Shown here: positions 51,390-60,693 of the stretch, one piece after another
Layout: each line of letters begins with the position of its first letter
Numbering within the stretch: position 1 is the first letter of the stretch
From: Lachnospiraceae bacterium XBB2008
GTDB lineage: Bacteria > Bacillota > Clostridia > Lachnospirales > Lachnospiraceae
Assembly (NCBI GenBank): GCA_900102235.1
Contig: FMVL01000003.1
Span: 434,001-498,000, forward strand
Length of the DNA: 64,000 nt
Direction of reading: 5' to 3'
The notes under the pieces: generated by a model
The model's input: only the letters and a program-made list of their open reading frames with translations
Told to the model about the DNA's origin: nothing
Databases searched by the model: none
Translations under genes and position numbers: made by a program

Positions 51390-54307
51390 CGGTCAAATCT
51401 CCATCCGGGGCCCATATATCCGGGGGCCGGTTTTGTCCCGCTCTTTCTGATAAGGATCCGTTCAAGTACCAAGCCGGGATCTACGGCATGGACTGTAATA
51501 AAGTTTTCACCCTTATGAAGTCTTACGGTCACATTCTTCCTGTGCTCCTGATCGAGCACTGCCCTGCACCACTGCGCACAGGAATTCTCACCGCCCATGT
51601 ATCCTTCATCCACCATGGATACGGTCATATAAGGGCTTTCTCCGGCTTTGATCCCGAAACGCAGTCTTCCGCTTCCGTCTATCGGATTGGAAGGAGCGGT
51701 GATAAACGTAAGCTCATAATCACCCTCTTCGGGAGCGTATACATTATAAGTCACATGCGGAGAATCCGCATCTTCCCGGGCCTCAAAATGCGCCGTGACG
51801 GGATAAGCCTTGATCGCGGATCCGTATTTTCCAAACGGACTTAAGATAACATATTTTGCATCTCCTGTCACATGTTCTTCATCATAAGCATCCGCATCTA
51901 TGACAAGACAGAGCTGATCATATCCCGGATATCTGTAATCCCGGCCCTGAACATACTTATCCGGAATGACGGGAATGTAATTCTTGCGCGTGCTGTTACC
52001 TATAACGGGGATCATCACATCCACGTGTGAGACCTCCGTTGATATCGTGACAGTGGCTATATCCGCATTGCCCTCCGGGATATCCAGGGCGGACCTGTTC
52101 ACTTTTATCTCAAGTTCGAAGACACCTTTAAGTGTTCCTTTTTCAGCGGAAAAAGCGATCCACTCCCTGTCGGATGTCACACTCCATTCAAGGTCCGAAG
52201 AACCGCCGTTCTCCATGGTCACCGAGACGGTGTCCGCTTTCGGATCCAGGCAGTCGGTCGAAACAAGAGTCTTCCTCGTCCAGTCTTCGCCTGTCGTGAA
52301 GATGTCAGCGTTTGTGAGGTGCACGATCATCCGCGGTTTGCGGTACGGATATACATATGTCCTGAGCGGATAGAGAGATTCCTCTTCATTCCAGTTCATG
52401 AAACTCATGTGCTCGGAGCTCATCATGCCGCTCCATTTGCCGTCCGCGAGAGAGTGATACATATCGGTAAGTTCGGCGTCACGCTTAAAGCATTCATCGA
52501 TGTATCCGGCATATATATTGGCTGAAAGGCATCCGACCCTGGCAAGCGCCATGTTCCTGCCGGCACAGGTCTGCATGAAGTGGAGGTTGGCAGCGGCTTT
52601 TACAGGGAATCCGACCAGTTCTTCATATGCATCGTGTATCAGTGTACCTTCATAGATGCGGCTTAAGCTGTCAGCCTGTTCATACATCCTCCGTGTGGTC
52701 TTAAGGATCTCCTTACTCTCCCCGTAGTTGAACGGATGATATGTATCGGCTCGTAAAGTCTCCGGCTTGCGGATGAGGTTCAGATACATATAGTCATCCA
52801 GGAGTTTCCGTATCTCCCCGGTGTGAACCTGTCCGTCAGATCCGGGACAGCTGAACTGTTCCTGCGTCCAGATCTTTAAGTAGTCATCCGCGCTGCTGAT
52901 ATTGGATATGCCCCACTTATCGTAGTCATATGCCAGATCCATGAAAAAAGAGATCGGAAGTTCCTGCGGCTTTAAGTCACCGGTATTCACTATCCATATC
53001 TTACGTACGCCCGCTTCATATGCCTCGCACATCTGCTCCCATGTCTTCTTGAGCGAAGTGGAATTGATCCACTCATAGGAGACCGGGCCGCCGTGATAGT
53101 CGAAGTGATAATACATTCCGAATCCGCCGTCGTGATCCCTGTCATCATCGGTCGGAAGTCCGCGCATGTTGCCGTGATTATCCTCACAGAGCATGCATGT
53201 GATACCGTCAAGTCCGTCCCATTCCTTAAGGCCGGGATTATCGGCATCACCGTAATAATATTTCTCAACTTCCTTATATATCGCGATCATCCTGGGAACC
53301 TTCCCAAGGTCGGGATCGACCGTTTCACGTATCAGGCTGTTCTGGACTTCGACGACTTCCTTGATGTAATCGATATTATCCTTAAGGGTAGCTTCTGCGC
53401 CCATGATCTCGCTGTCACGCTCTCCGCGCATACCCATCGTGATGATGTTCTCAAGCTTACCGTTTCTGATAAGACCGTCGCGCCAGTAGTTGGTCAGGCC
53501 TTCGCGGTTCTTATCGAAGTTCCAGTCCTTACCGTAAGGGGTATCATCACCCTTTACCAGGTCCCACTCCTCGCTGTGACGCAGACACGGTTCGTGGTGT
53601 GAGTTGCTCATCACTATGCCCATCTCATCGGCAAGTTCCGCATTGGAAAAACCGGGACCATCCAGTGAAAAATTGGATGTCCACATGGCAGGCCAGAGAT
53701 AGTTTCCTTTTAACCTGAGGATAAGTTCGAAGACATGCTCATACATTTCGGAGGTGAATCCCCCGAAGTGTTCGAATGTCCAGTTTCCGAATGAAGGCCA
53801 TTCATCATTTATGAATATGCCTCTGTATTCCACGCTCGGTTCTTTAGATACGAAGCGTGTGTCTTCGGAGAGTATGACATTGTCTTTTTTTTCCGGAACG
53901 ACATCCGCAAACCATACCCACGGGCTGACACCCAGAAGTTCCGATATACGGAAAAGTCCGTAGATCGTTCCGCGCTTATCGCTTCCCGTTATCACGAGTG
54001 CTGTGCCGCCGTCGACATCGACCGTGTCGAATACGTAACACTCACGTTTTCCGGTGATACAGGAGGCTTCGGCTTTATGCATGAGCAGATCCGCGATCGA
54101 GCTGTGTCCGAGGGTTGCGGCATAAATGCAGCCGGCCTTCAGATCAGGCGTTACCCCGGGCTGCATAACCTCTGTCTTAGCAGCTGTTCCGGTGACAAGT
54201 TCTATATCTCCTGCCACTTTTTTCGCTATGCGGATCACGCCGGGCCATTCGTCCGATGCCAGGATCAGTTTAAGTTCGGGATTGTTTTGACCGATTATGA
54301 ATTCCAT
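51386..54307 (-). CDS. GH115 xylan alpha-glucuronidase
   Basis: 973 residues, close to the family length. GH115 features: an N-terminal domain, then EYRGIFINDEWPSFGNWTFEHFGGF and LRLKGNYLWPAMWTSNF, SNSHHEPCLRHSEEW and ITMGMRGERDSEIMG, all typical of the catalytic barrel, and beta domains at the C-terminus. Removes (4-O-methyl)glucuronic acid from xylan or its fragments, including internal side chains. No signal peptide, so it probably acts on imported oligosaccharides. Follows the SGNH esterase by 43 bases, likely one transcript. Confidence 0.93.
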   Translation of the reverse strand: MEFIIGQNNPELKLILASDEWPGVIRIAKKVAGDIELVTGTAAKTEVMQPGVTPDLKAGCIYAATLGHSSIADLLMHKAEASCITGKRECYVFDTVDVDGGTALVITGSDKRGTIYGLFRISELLGVSPWVWFADVVPEKKDNVILSEDTRFVSKEPSVEYRGIFINDEWPSFGNWTFEHFGGFTSEMYEHVFELILRLKGNYLWPAMWTSNFSLDGPGFSNAELADEMGIVMSNSHHEPCLRHSEEWDLVKGDDTPYGKDWNFDKNREGLTNYWRDGLIRNGKLENIITMGMRGERDSEIMGAEATLKDNIDYIKEVVEVQNSLIRETVDPDLGKVPRMIAIYKEVEKYYYGDADNPGLKEWDGLDGITCMLCEDNHGNMRGLPTDDDRDHDGGFGMYYHFDYHGGPVSYEWINSTSLKKTWEQMCEAYEAGVRKIWIVNTGDLKPQELPISFFMDLAYDYDKWGISNISSADDYLKIWTQEQFSCPGSDGQVHTGEIRKLLDDYMYLNLIRKPETLRADTYHPFNYGESKEILKTTRRMYEQADSLSRIYEGTLIHDAYEELVGFPVKAAANLHFMQTCAGRNMALARVGCLSANIYAGYIDECFKRDAELTDMYHSLADGKWSGMMSSEHMSFMNWNEEESLYPLRTYVYPYRKPRMIVHLTNADIFTTGEDWTRKTLVSTDCLDPKADTVSVTMENGGSSDLEWSVTSDREWIAFSAEKGTLKGVFELEIKVNRSALDIPEGNADIATVTISTEVSHVDVMIPVIGNSTRKNYIPVIPDKYVQGRDYRYPGYDQLCLVIDADAYDEEHVTGDAKYVILSPFGKYGSAIKAYPVTAHFEAREDADSPHVTYNVYAPEEGDYELTFITAPSNPIDGSGRLRFGIKAGESPYMTVSMVDEGYMGGENSCAQWCRAVLDQEHRKNVTVRLHKGENFITVHAVDPGLVLERILIRKSGTKPAPGYMGPGWRFDR

Positions 54308-54350
54308 CTCTTCACCAATAATATATCTGTTACCGTTTCGCTTTTTTCGC

Positions 54351-56099
54351 TTATTCCACCACGCCGAATCCGAGGATCGTAAACTTCTTATGTTCGGATC
54401 CGGGAGCCATGTTTATCTCGACCGTATGCTCCATGCACTCATCGCCGTCGCAGATGATCACTGCGTTGCAGTGTGTCCAGCCTATATCAAGAGGGTTATA
54501 CTCCATGACCTTAGTGCCGTCCACATAAACTACGGCTGTTCCGAATTCGGCAAGTCCCGAATCCTTGAACACACCCAGGATCTTCGTACATCTGCACTTA
54601 AGCACAAAAGGCTTCGGTGCATCAGCAGATCCGTCGTAATGCCAGTTGTTGGGAAACTCGGGAACGGGCACGATCTCGGAATCCATCTCGACTCTCTGGA
54701 GATCTTCATCGGAAGAAGTAAAGTTTCCGTTTTCATAAGAGATATCGGTCGAGAGCGGATCATCCTTTTTATCCAGAAGCTCCGTGTTCTCAAATCTTCC
54801 GCTCTTACGCGCGGGAAGGGCGAGGACACGAGCCGACTCGGCAGCCCATTTTGCATCGTATTCTTCGGGTTTTAGATCTATGCCCTGAGCGGCGACCGTA
54901 TCGATCAGGTTCATGATGCAGTCGCTCATCACGATATGTCCGTTGTTGCTCGGATGATACTGATCATAGAAATACTGGTTCTTGGAGATCACCCTTCCGT
55001 CCGCGGGAGAAAGATTAAACTGAGGAGTGACCGCATCTTTCAGGCTCACCATCGGAAGATTCAAATGCACACCTACGGGACCCAAACGCTCCTGCAGATT
55101 GTAATCGCTTGAGAAGACCGAGAAAAGCAGGATGACAGCCGGATGCCAGGGAAGAGCGAGCGCTTTACGCGCAAGGGACTCAAAGAAGTCGCCCTTGGTC
55201 TCATCACCCTCGTCATTTACGGCAAACTCTATGACGATAAGATCCGGTTTTTCTTTTCCGTCACGAAGGAGGTCCCTCGTGAAGCGGACTATACCGAGTT
55301 CCGAAGGCGTACCGCCCACACCGGCCTTGATCAGTTTCACTTTTTCATCGGAAGAATACCTGGCCGCAAAGTCGTTTGCAAAGACTCTCGCATAACTCTT
55401 CTCGTGGATCGGAATGGCTCCTGCGCCCTGCGTTATCGAACCGCCGATGAATCCGAGCGTGATATCCTGTCCGGCTTTTGCCTTGGCTAAAAGTTTGCTG
55501 ATACCCGATGTTTCTCCGGGGTTCATCAGGCTCCGGCCGATGACCTTACGATACGCATCCGACCCAAAATCAACCGCCGAATCCACGGTCTGCTCCGGGG
55601 CGGTAAAACCGTCATTCAGATAAAGTCTGACATCAACGGTCGCAAGCACGCCGGGGTGATCGAACTCGAATCTGATCTGGCCGACTATGCTGTCGGCAGC
55701 TTCCCACTCCTCATCTTCAAGCACGATGAGCTGCTCTTCTCCGTTTGCCTTAAAAGTACGGCTTACGGTAGTGGAAGGATCGGCGGGATCCGCCGGATAC
55801 ATCTGAAGGCAGAATGTAACGTTCTCCTCTTCCTGAACCGATACACTGACTCCGACCGAATGAACGAGCTTCTTAAAGCCCTCCGTTACCGGAAGAAGTC
55901 TGAGGATCTCCTCGTCCGTGACATTGCCGACTAAGCGTGCCGAATCGGGCAGGCGGCCGTCATTTTCATAGATGAACTGGACACCGCGTCCGTCCGGAAG
56001 CGGAGAAGCATATATCTCCTTGTCGTTCATGATATAGAAGTATGGTCTTTTTATCGTTGGGTCTTTGGGGGCCTTAGGGCCCGAAACAGTTGATGACAT
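54351..56099 (-). CDS. SGNH/GDSL-family carbohydrate esterase
   Basis: 582 residues. A ~175-residue N-terminal beta domain, then an SGNH hydrolase: block I GFIGGSITQG (Ser ~221), block III AVNDEGD, and block V YDQYHPSNNGH with the catalytic Asp/His; a ~150-residue C-terminal beta domain follows. Probably removes acetyl or other esters from xylan side groups, partnering GH115; other glycan esters are possible. No signal peptide. GGGAGG before the ATG. Confidence 0.85.
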   Translation of the reverse strand: MSSTVSGPKAPKDPTIKRPYFYIMNDKEIYASPLPDGRGVQFIYENDGRLPDSARLVGNVTDEEILRLLPVTEGFKKLVHSVGVSVSVQEEENVTFCLQMYPADPADPSTTVSRTFKANGEEQLIVLEDEEWEAADSIVGQIRFEFDHPGVLATVDVRLYLNDGFTAPEQTVDSAVDFGSDAYRKVIGRSLMNPGETSGISKLLAKAKAGQDITLGFIGGSITQGAGAIPIHEKSYARVFANDFAARYSSDEKVKLIKAGVGGTPSELGIVRFTRDLLRDGKEKPDLIVIEFAVNDEGDETKGDFFESLARKALALPWHPAVILLFSVFSSDYNLQERLGPVGVHLNLPMVSLKDAVTPQFNLSPADGRVISKNQYFYDQYHPSNNGHIVMSDCIMNLIDTVAAQGIDLKPEEYDAKWAAESARVLALPARKSGRFENTELLDKKDDPLSTDISYENGNFTSSDEDLQRVEMDSEIVPVPEFPNNWHYDGSADAPKPFVLKCRCTKILGVFKDSGLAEFGTAVVYVDGTKVMEYNPLDIGWTHCNAVIICDGDECMEHTVEINMAPGSEHKKFTILGFGVVE

Positions 56100-56176
56100 T
56101 GAGGACCTCCCGTTAATGATTATCTGAATAATACAAGATCACATGCTTTAATATCATATCATATCTGTAACACTAC

Positions 56177-56208
56177 AAAAAGCGGAAAGCACGTGGCTTT
56201 CCGCTTTT
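56177..56208. terminator. Bidirectional terminator
   Basis: GCGGAAAGC/GCTTTCCGC with a four-base-plus loop, flanked by AAAA and TTTT. On the minus strand it ends the small peptide gene; it also insulates the esterase operon. Confidence 0.9.
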
Positions 56209-56265
56209 CGTTAACTACCCTTTAGGGAAATTATAGGAGCGATGTTTAGATTTGATCGTGTGTTA

Positions 56266-56334
56266 TTATTTAGCCTCTCTGTGTAAAAACTCTGCGTAAT
56301 ACTCTTCGAAGAATTTCTCTAATTTCTTTAACAT
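56266..56334 (-). CDS. Candidate 22-residue peptide gene
   Basis: MLKKLEKFFEEYYAEFLHRE followed by AK and stop. AAGGGGG stands eight bases before the ATG and a strong terminator lies 57 bases after the stop, so it has the layout of a real gene. The sequence would form a charged amphipathic helix. No family recognised. It sits in the 419-base gap between the esterase and LysR genes; an obvious promoter on this strand was not found. Confidence 0.55.
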   Translation of the reverse strand: MLKKLEKFFEEYYAEFLHREAK

Positions 56335-56437
56335 AATGAATACCCCCTTGTGGATGTCCGGCTTTTTTTCTTTAAGTCGGTTGGTGTCCCTCTTATCCGG
56401 TCGGGACTGTTTCCTTTGTTGATCTTATGATAACCCT

Positions 56438-56466
56438 TTGACTCATATGCGTAAAATACATATAAT
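56438..56466 (+). promoter_or_regulatory. lysR promoter
   Basis: TTGACT (56438-56443), 17-base spacer, TATAAT (56461-56466). Confidence 0.8.
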
Positions 56467-56478
56467 GAAGGAGTGATG

Positions 56479-56493
56479 ATACCTTCTGGGTAT
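56479..56493. promoter_or_regulatory. LysR-type box ATACC-N5-GGTAT
   Basis: Perfect inverted repeat of the T-N11-A class just downstream of the lysR -10 box, suited to autoregulation. Confidence 0.6.
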
Positions 56494-56518
56494 AGTTGAT
56501 CGATCGGGGGAAAGAACT

Positions 56519-57418
56519 ATGGAACTCAGACACATGAGATACTTCCTGACACTTGCGGAGGAACTTAATTTCACTCGTGCGGCGGAGAGGCTCATGATCG
56601 CGCAGCCGCCCCTTAGCAGACAGATCAGGGATCTTGAAGAGGAACTCGGTGCTCCGCTTTTTATCAGAGAACATCACGCTCTGCGGCTGACCGAGGAAGG
56701 TGTGCTTTTCCGTGATTACGCTTCGCGTATCATCACGATGGCAGACCAGTCTGTGACCGATATCAGAGAATATGATCAGGGGTTACACGGAACGCTGTAT
56801 CTGGCAGAGGTCGAAGGTAAAGCTCCGCATCTGATGGCGGGATGGATATCCGGATTCGCCGCCCAGTATCCGAATATACAGTTCATACTGTGGAACGGTA
56901 ACTCGGATGAAGTAGTTAACCGTATCCGCAAAGGCTTGAGTGATATAGCGGTGATCATGGAACCCTACGATCCCGCAGGCCTTCACAGCGTACAGGTTTA
57001 TTCCGAGCCGTGGGTGGCGATGTTCCGCGACGACCACCCTCTCGCAAAGAAGAAGTCCGAACGCATATCCATGCACGATCTGGCAGGGTACGATCTGATC
57101 ATCCCGTCCAGAGAATCCAGACTCAGAGAGATCAGCGACTGGTTCGGTGCCAATTCCGAAACGCCGCATGTAGTAGCGCGTATCGCGAATGTTGTTACCG
57201 CTTATGAATTGTGCAAAGAGGGGTTGGGTGTCGCCATATATCCGGCTGCCGCTGGTGACATCGTGCCCGACACGGGAAACGTCCGTATCAGGACCATCTC
57301 CGACAAAGGAATACGGGCTTCATATGTGCTGATCTACTCCGATGAGCATCCGCTCAATGCCGTAACTGCGAAGTTTATCGAGCATATCAGGAGCAGTCTG
57401 AGTGATCGATCCCTGTAA
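56519..57418 (+). CDS. LysR-family transcriptional regulator
   Basis: 299 residues. N-terminal winged HTH (MELRHMRYFLTLAEELNFTR, then QPPLSRQIRDLEEELG) and a LysR substrate-binding domain. GGGGGAAAG before the ATG. Target and co-inducer unknown; the gene is flanked by the peptide gene and the phosphatase gene, whose end it overlaps by 32 bases in convergent orientation. Confidence 0.95.
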   Translation: MELRHMRYFLTLAEELNFTRAAERLMIAQPPLSRQIRDLEEELGAPLFIREHHALRLTEEGVLFRDYASRIITMADQSVTDIREYDQGLHGTLYLAEVEGKAPHLMAGWISGFAAQYPNIQFILWNGNSDEVVNRIRKGLSDIAVIMEPYDPAGLHSVQVYSEPWVAMFRDDHPLAKKKSERISMHDLAGYDLIIPSRESRLREISDWFGANSETPHVVARIANVVTAYELCKEGLGVAIYPAAAGDIVPDTGNVRIRTISDKGIRASYVLIYSDEHPLNAVTAKFIEHIRSSLSDRSL

Positions 57419-58163
57419 GCGGTACCGTAAATACCTGCATATCATCCAGTCGCAGGAAGAGTGCTCCGTTATTCAGCCAGCTGTCAGATCCGCCGGCACA
57501 GCCTCCATCGATATCGATCAGGTTTCTGTCCTCGACGATCTGAAGTACATTAGACTTCGTGTCATCTCCGTACATCTCGAATCTGACACGTTGCACCGGC
57601 ACATGTCCTGTGATAAATGTGTAATCGTATTCGGTGTATATGAACGGTCTCCACGTATCACCGTCCCTGTAAACCGACGGCCACACCAGGCTCCATATAT
57701 CGTCGTAATCCATCTCAAAGAACATCTTGTTCTCGAATTCCGACTTATAGAAAGAATGAGTCAGACAGAATCGTTTATCTCCAACGGTGACGGTCTTTAT
57801 CACATATCGTCTGTTCAGCCACAGCAGGATCGACTTTCGCGTCTCCGCTTTCAGCTTCGAGTATTCCCTAAATGTCTTATTGCCGCCGTTATAGTATAAC
57901 CAGAGATCCGAATCGTAGCCGGTACACTTATCCCTGCCGTTTGGATCCACGGAATTCAGCATCATAAACTCGTGATTGCCTATAAGCAGATCCATGTTGT
58001 CATGATCCTTTATGTACTGCAGGATCCTGATACTGTCAGGGCCGCGATCGATAGCGTCACCGATCATGTAGAGTTCATCATCATCGCCGAAGTTGATCTT
58101 ATCAAGGCCCCTGATAAATGTATCGTATTGTCCGTGCAGGTCAGAAACCGCATATACAGCCAT
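57387..58163 (-). CDS. PPP-family metallophosphatase
   Basis: 258 residues with the full metal-site set: SDLHGQYD, GDAIDRGPDS, GNHEF, plus later His residues (LTHSF, TGHVPV). Matches bacterial serine/threonine or diadenosine-tetraphosphate (ApaH/PrpE-like) phosphatases. Substrate cannot be fixed from sequence. Last gene of a possible pair with the XRE regulator 31 bases upstream. Confidence 0.9.
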   Translation of the reverse strand: MAVYAVSDLHGQYDTFIRGLDKINFGDDDELYMIGDAIDRGPDSIRILQYIKDHDNMDLLIGNHEFMMLNSVDPNGRDKCTGYDSDLWLYYNGGNKTFREYSKLKAETRKSILLWLNRRYVIKTVTVGDKRFCLTHSFYKSEFENKMFFEMDYDDIWSLVWPSVYRDGDTWRPFIYTEYDYTFITGHVPVQRVRFEMYGDDTKSNVLQIVEDRNLIDIDGGCAGGSDSWLNNGALFLRLDDMQVFTVPLTGIDHSDCS

Positions 58164-58194
58164 TCTTCCATCACCTCATATAGAAAGATCCATT

Positions 58195-58464
58195 TCATAA
58201 TATCATAAAAAAATGAAGAGGAAGACTTTCGCCTTCCCCTTTTGTCGGTATCAGTATATCGTCTACGGTTGTTTCAAACAACCTGCTTAGTGCGTACAGG
58301 TTATCTACCGTTGGAAGGCATTCACCCCGCTGCCACTTGTAAACAGCGTTCGGGGATTCAAAGCCCATGAAGAGGGCTATGTCTTCCACCCGCAGGTGTC
58401 TGTCCACCCTGAGAGACCGGATTCGTTCTCCGGTAGCCTGCACATCTAAAGACGGATATTCCAT
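58195..58464 (-). CDS. Small XRE-family regulator
   Basis: 89 residues, essentially one Cro/C1 HTH (TGERIRSLRVDRHLRVEDIA, VYKWQRGECLPTVDNLYALS) with a short C-terminal tail. GGAGG before the ATG. A perfect 16-bp palindrome upstream is a likely autoregulatory site. Confidence 0.9.
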   Translation of the reverse strand: MEYPSLDVQATGERIRSLRVDRHLRVEDIALFMGFESPNAVYKWQRGECLPTVDNLYALSRLFETTVDDILIPTKGEGESLPLHFFMIL

Positions 58465-58496
58465 GACCTTTGCCTCCTTTGTGTATTGTTTTAATT

Positions 58497-58512
58497 TGGT
58501 GAATATTCACCA
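58497..58512. promoter_or_regulatory. Palindromic operator before XRE gene
   Basis: TGGTGAATATTCACCA, a perfect 16-bp palindrome 33 bases before the ATG, typical of XRE operators. Confidence 0.6.
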
Positions 58513-58649
58513 TTCCTTTAATACAGCATCCTCTCGCTCATATACGATCGGCACCTCTGCCTCCGGGGGATGCAAGGCATATTTAATTGTTAAGGTCCAT
58601 TAACACGACATAATATAAGACGCTGTCTCCGCTCGAAACGGCTCAGCAA

Positions 58650-58668
58650 AAACCTGAACTACAGGTTT
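58650..58668 (-). terminator. Terminator of CapA-like lipoprotein gene
   Basis: AAACCTG-tagtt-CAGGTTT on the minus strand, then TTG. Short stem, modest strength. Confidence 0.6.
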
Positions 58669-58670
58669 AC

Positions 58671-58699
58671 TTGACAACTGATTTGCCAACTGCCATAAT
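58671..58699 (+). promoter_or_regulatory. Possible antisense promoter at capA-like 3' end
   Basis: TTGACA (58671-58676), 17-base spacer, CATAAT (58694-58699) on the plus strand, pointing into the end of the CapA-like gene from the non-coding strand. No plus-strand gene follows. May be chance. Confidence 0.35.
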
Positions 58700-58702
58700 A
58701 TG

Positions 58703-60094
58703 TCATTTTTGCCACAATTCACCCCAGACTTCGTCACAGAGCGAATTGCAGTATTCATATGAAAAAGAAGGATCCTGACATCGGATCGCATTCCGGTCCG
58801 CAAGTTCGGGAGTATAATCGCTTAATCTGTATACGGTCACGCCGTCACTGCCTGCGCGAAGATCGGTCACCAGCGCAGTCACACCGTAATCTTCAATACA
58901 GACATCTCCGTCCTCTGACCTGGTAAGCGTAACTTCGGCCATACCGCCTACCATACGGTTCGCAGTACCAGGGCCCGTGCCCGACGTCCAGTTTACGTAG
59001 TTACCGAGTGAATAATAAACCAGAGTTTCATCGCACCACTCGATGGGTTCTATCACGTGCGGATGCGTTCCTATCACAAGGTCTGCTCCGTTCTCGGCAA
59101 AGATTTTAGCCCATTTTTCCTGATAGGGATCGGGAGTCAGTCTGTATTCGGTCCCCCAGTGCGGACATACGATCGTAAAATCCGCCATATCTTCTGCGGA
59201 CTTCAGATCTTCGATCACCCGGCTCTCCTCAAGCAGATCAACCGCATAGGGCATATCAGAAGGCACCGGGATCCCGTTGGTCCCGTATGTGTAATTAAGT
59301 ATGGCGATACTGATCCCATTGACTTCCAACACGCTTATACGTGCCTGATCTTCAGGGCTGTCATGTATGCCGAGAACCTCTATCTCTGGGTGATTTGCTT
59401 CCCAATAGTCATAGCAGTTCGTAAGACCTTTTGTGCCCTTATCGAGCACGTGGTTAGTGGCATGGAGGACTACATCAAATCCCGCATCGGCCAGAGCATC
59501 GCCAATCTCATAGGAAGCGTTGAATGCCGGATATCCCGATACGCCAAGTTCTGCACCTCCGATGATGACTTCTTCATTGACCAGAGCTATGTCTGCCTCC
59601 GAGATCAGGTCGGACGTCTCGGAGAAAATATGCGAGTAGTCATAGGTGCCGTCGTCTCGCCTGCTGGCCTCCTCTATCGGAGTATGAAGCAGGATGTCTC
59701 CGACCATGCAGATGGTGACCCGTGCGGGTTCTTCACCGTTATCGGCCGCGTTTTCTTCCACAACATCGGCTGTATTTTCTTCATCAGATGCTGCCGATTG
59801 TTCAGGAGTTGCTTCTGCTACCGGTTCAGCTTCGGGGGCCTTTTCGGTTGCGGGTGTTTCTTTGCCTTCGTGGAGCTCCGAATTTGGTGCAGGGTTCGTT
59901 CCGTCAGTAGATGTCTCTCCGATTCCGGTGGACTCGGTGCCCGCTGCCACAGTTGTATCCGACATATTATCTGCATCGGTTGCACGACTCCCGCACCCGC
60001 CGGTCAAAACAAGCATTCCTGCAAGCAGTATGGCCGGGCATAGGCGTGAAATGCACACCTTACCTGTCACTTTTCCGTTAATTCCGGTGCGCAT
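58703..60094 (-). CDS. CapA-family lipoprotein or secreted protein
   Basis: 463 residues. Signal sequence with LTGGC at its end, a slightly irregular lipobox; a Thr/Glu/Ala/Pro linker to ~130; then the CapA domain (VTICMVGDILLH, NEEVIIGG, ATNHVLDKGTKG, CPHWGTEYRL, GTHPHVIEPIEW, YYSLGNYVNW). Related to the 4710-6116 protein. No capBC partners, so not evidence for a poly-glutamate capsule. Starts four bases after the small 75-residue gene, with which it is co-transcribed. Confidence 0.87.
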   Translation of the reverse strand: MRTGINGKVTGKVCISRLCPAILLAGMLVLTGGCGSRATDADNMSDTTVAAGTESTGIGETSTDGTNPAPNSELHEGKETPATEKAPEAEPVAEATPEQSAASDEENTADVVEENAADNGEEPARVTICMVGDILLHTPIEEASRRDDGTYDYSHIFSETSDLISEADIALVNEEVIIGGAELGVSGYPAFNASYEIGDALADAGFDVVLHATNHVLDKGTKGLTNCYDYWEANHPEIEVLGIHDSPEDQARISVLEVNGISIAILNYTYGTNGIPVPSDMPYAVDLLEESRVIEDLKSAEDMADFTIVCPHWGTEYRLTPDPYQEKWAKIFAENGADLVIGTHPHVIEPIEWCDETLVYYSLGNYVNWTSGTGPGTANRMVGGMAEVTLTRSEDGDVCIEDYGVTALVTDLRAGSDGVTVYRLSDYTPELADRNAIRCQDPSFSYEYCNSLCDEVWGELWQK

Positions 60095-60098
60095 CGAC

Positions 60099-60326
60099 TT
60101 ATCCGCGGAAATCCTTCAGCGACTGGATAAGCTCAAGGTCGGATGCCAAGACCTTCATATTAGTCGTAACGGGTTCTTCGCCGGGCTCGGTCACCGTGAT
60201 CTCGATAACGCTGCCTTCCGGCAGCCCGCTCTTCATATATCTTTCCATGAAGCTCGCAAACTTCGGATGGTTGCTCTTAAATGTGTTTATCGCTCCCATA
60301 AACTGCATGATTGCCTGTGGATTCAT
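60099..60326 (-). CDS. Small acidic protein before capA-like gene
   Basis: 75 residues from the ATG at 60326, chosen because AGGAGGAG lies just before it; an upstream in-frame start lacks this. MNPQAIMQFMGAINTFKSNH then a helix-strand fold with SGLPEGSVIEITVTEPGEEP. Cytoplasmic, unknown function; similar short proteins are common in Lachnospiraceae. Confidence 0.75.
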   Translation of the reverse strand: MNPQAIMQFMGAINTFKSNHPKFASFMERYMKSGLPEGSVIEITVTEPGEEPVTTNMKVLASDLELIQSLKDFRG

Positions 60327-60484
60327 ATTGTCTCCTCCTGAAATCTGTTTTGTATCCTGACTTTCATTCAAGCAAGCCTGATTCGGGTTTTGTTCCTTTT
60401 GACCCTTATATCAGATAATCATATCACATTATTTTTTTCACCCTTATTATAATTGTGTTCCTGATGACATATTCAGATTCCGAT

Positions 60485-60645
60485 CCGGCCGGCTCTTATG
60501 ACCCATCGAGGGGGTTTAATGGGTTTTCCGGCCGGATGGGTCATATCGTCATCATATTCCGGAAGCAGGCTGCCGCCGATCCGGCCGGCTCTTATGACCC
60601 ATCGAGGCGGTTTTAATGGGTTTTCCAGCCGGATGGGTCATATTT
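60485..60645. repeat. Two 96-bp repeats with TATGACCCATC ends
   Basis: In the 463+ base gap between the small acidic gene and padR. CCGGCCGGCTCTTATGACCC at 60485 and 60581; in each copy TATGACCCATC (60497, 60593) is inverted ~35 bases on as GATGGGTCATA, an 11-bp perfect stem. The 11 bases equal those in the 107-bp array at 13 kb. Confidence 0.93.
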
Positions 60646-60693
60646 CAGGTGATCAAGAACGCCATATTCACGATGAGAAACAAAAAAACGCAA

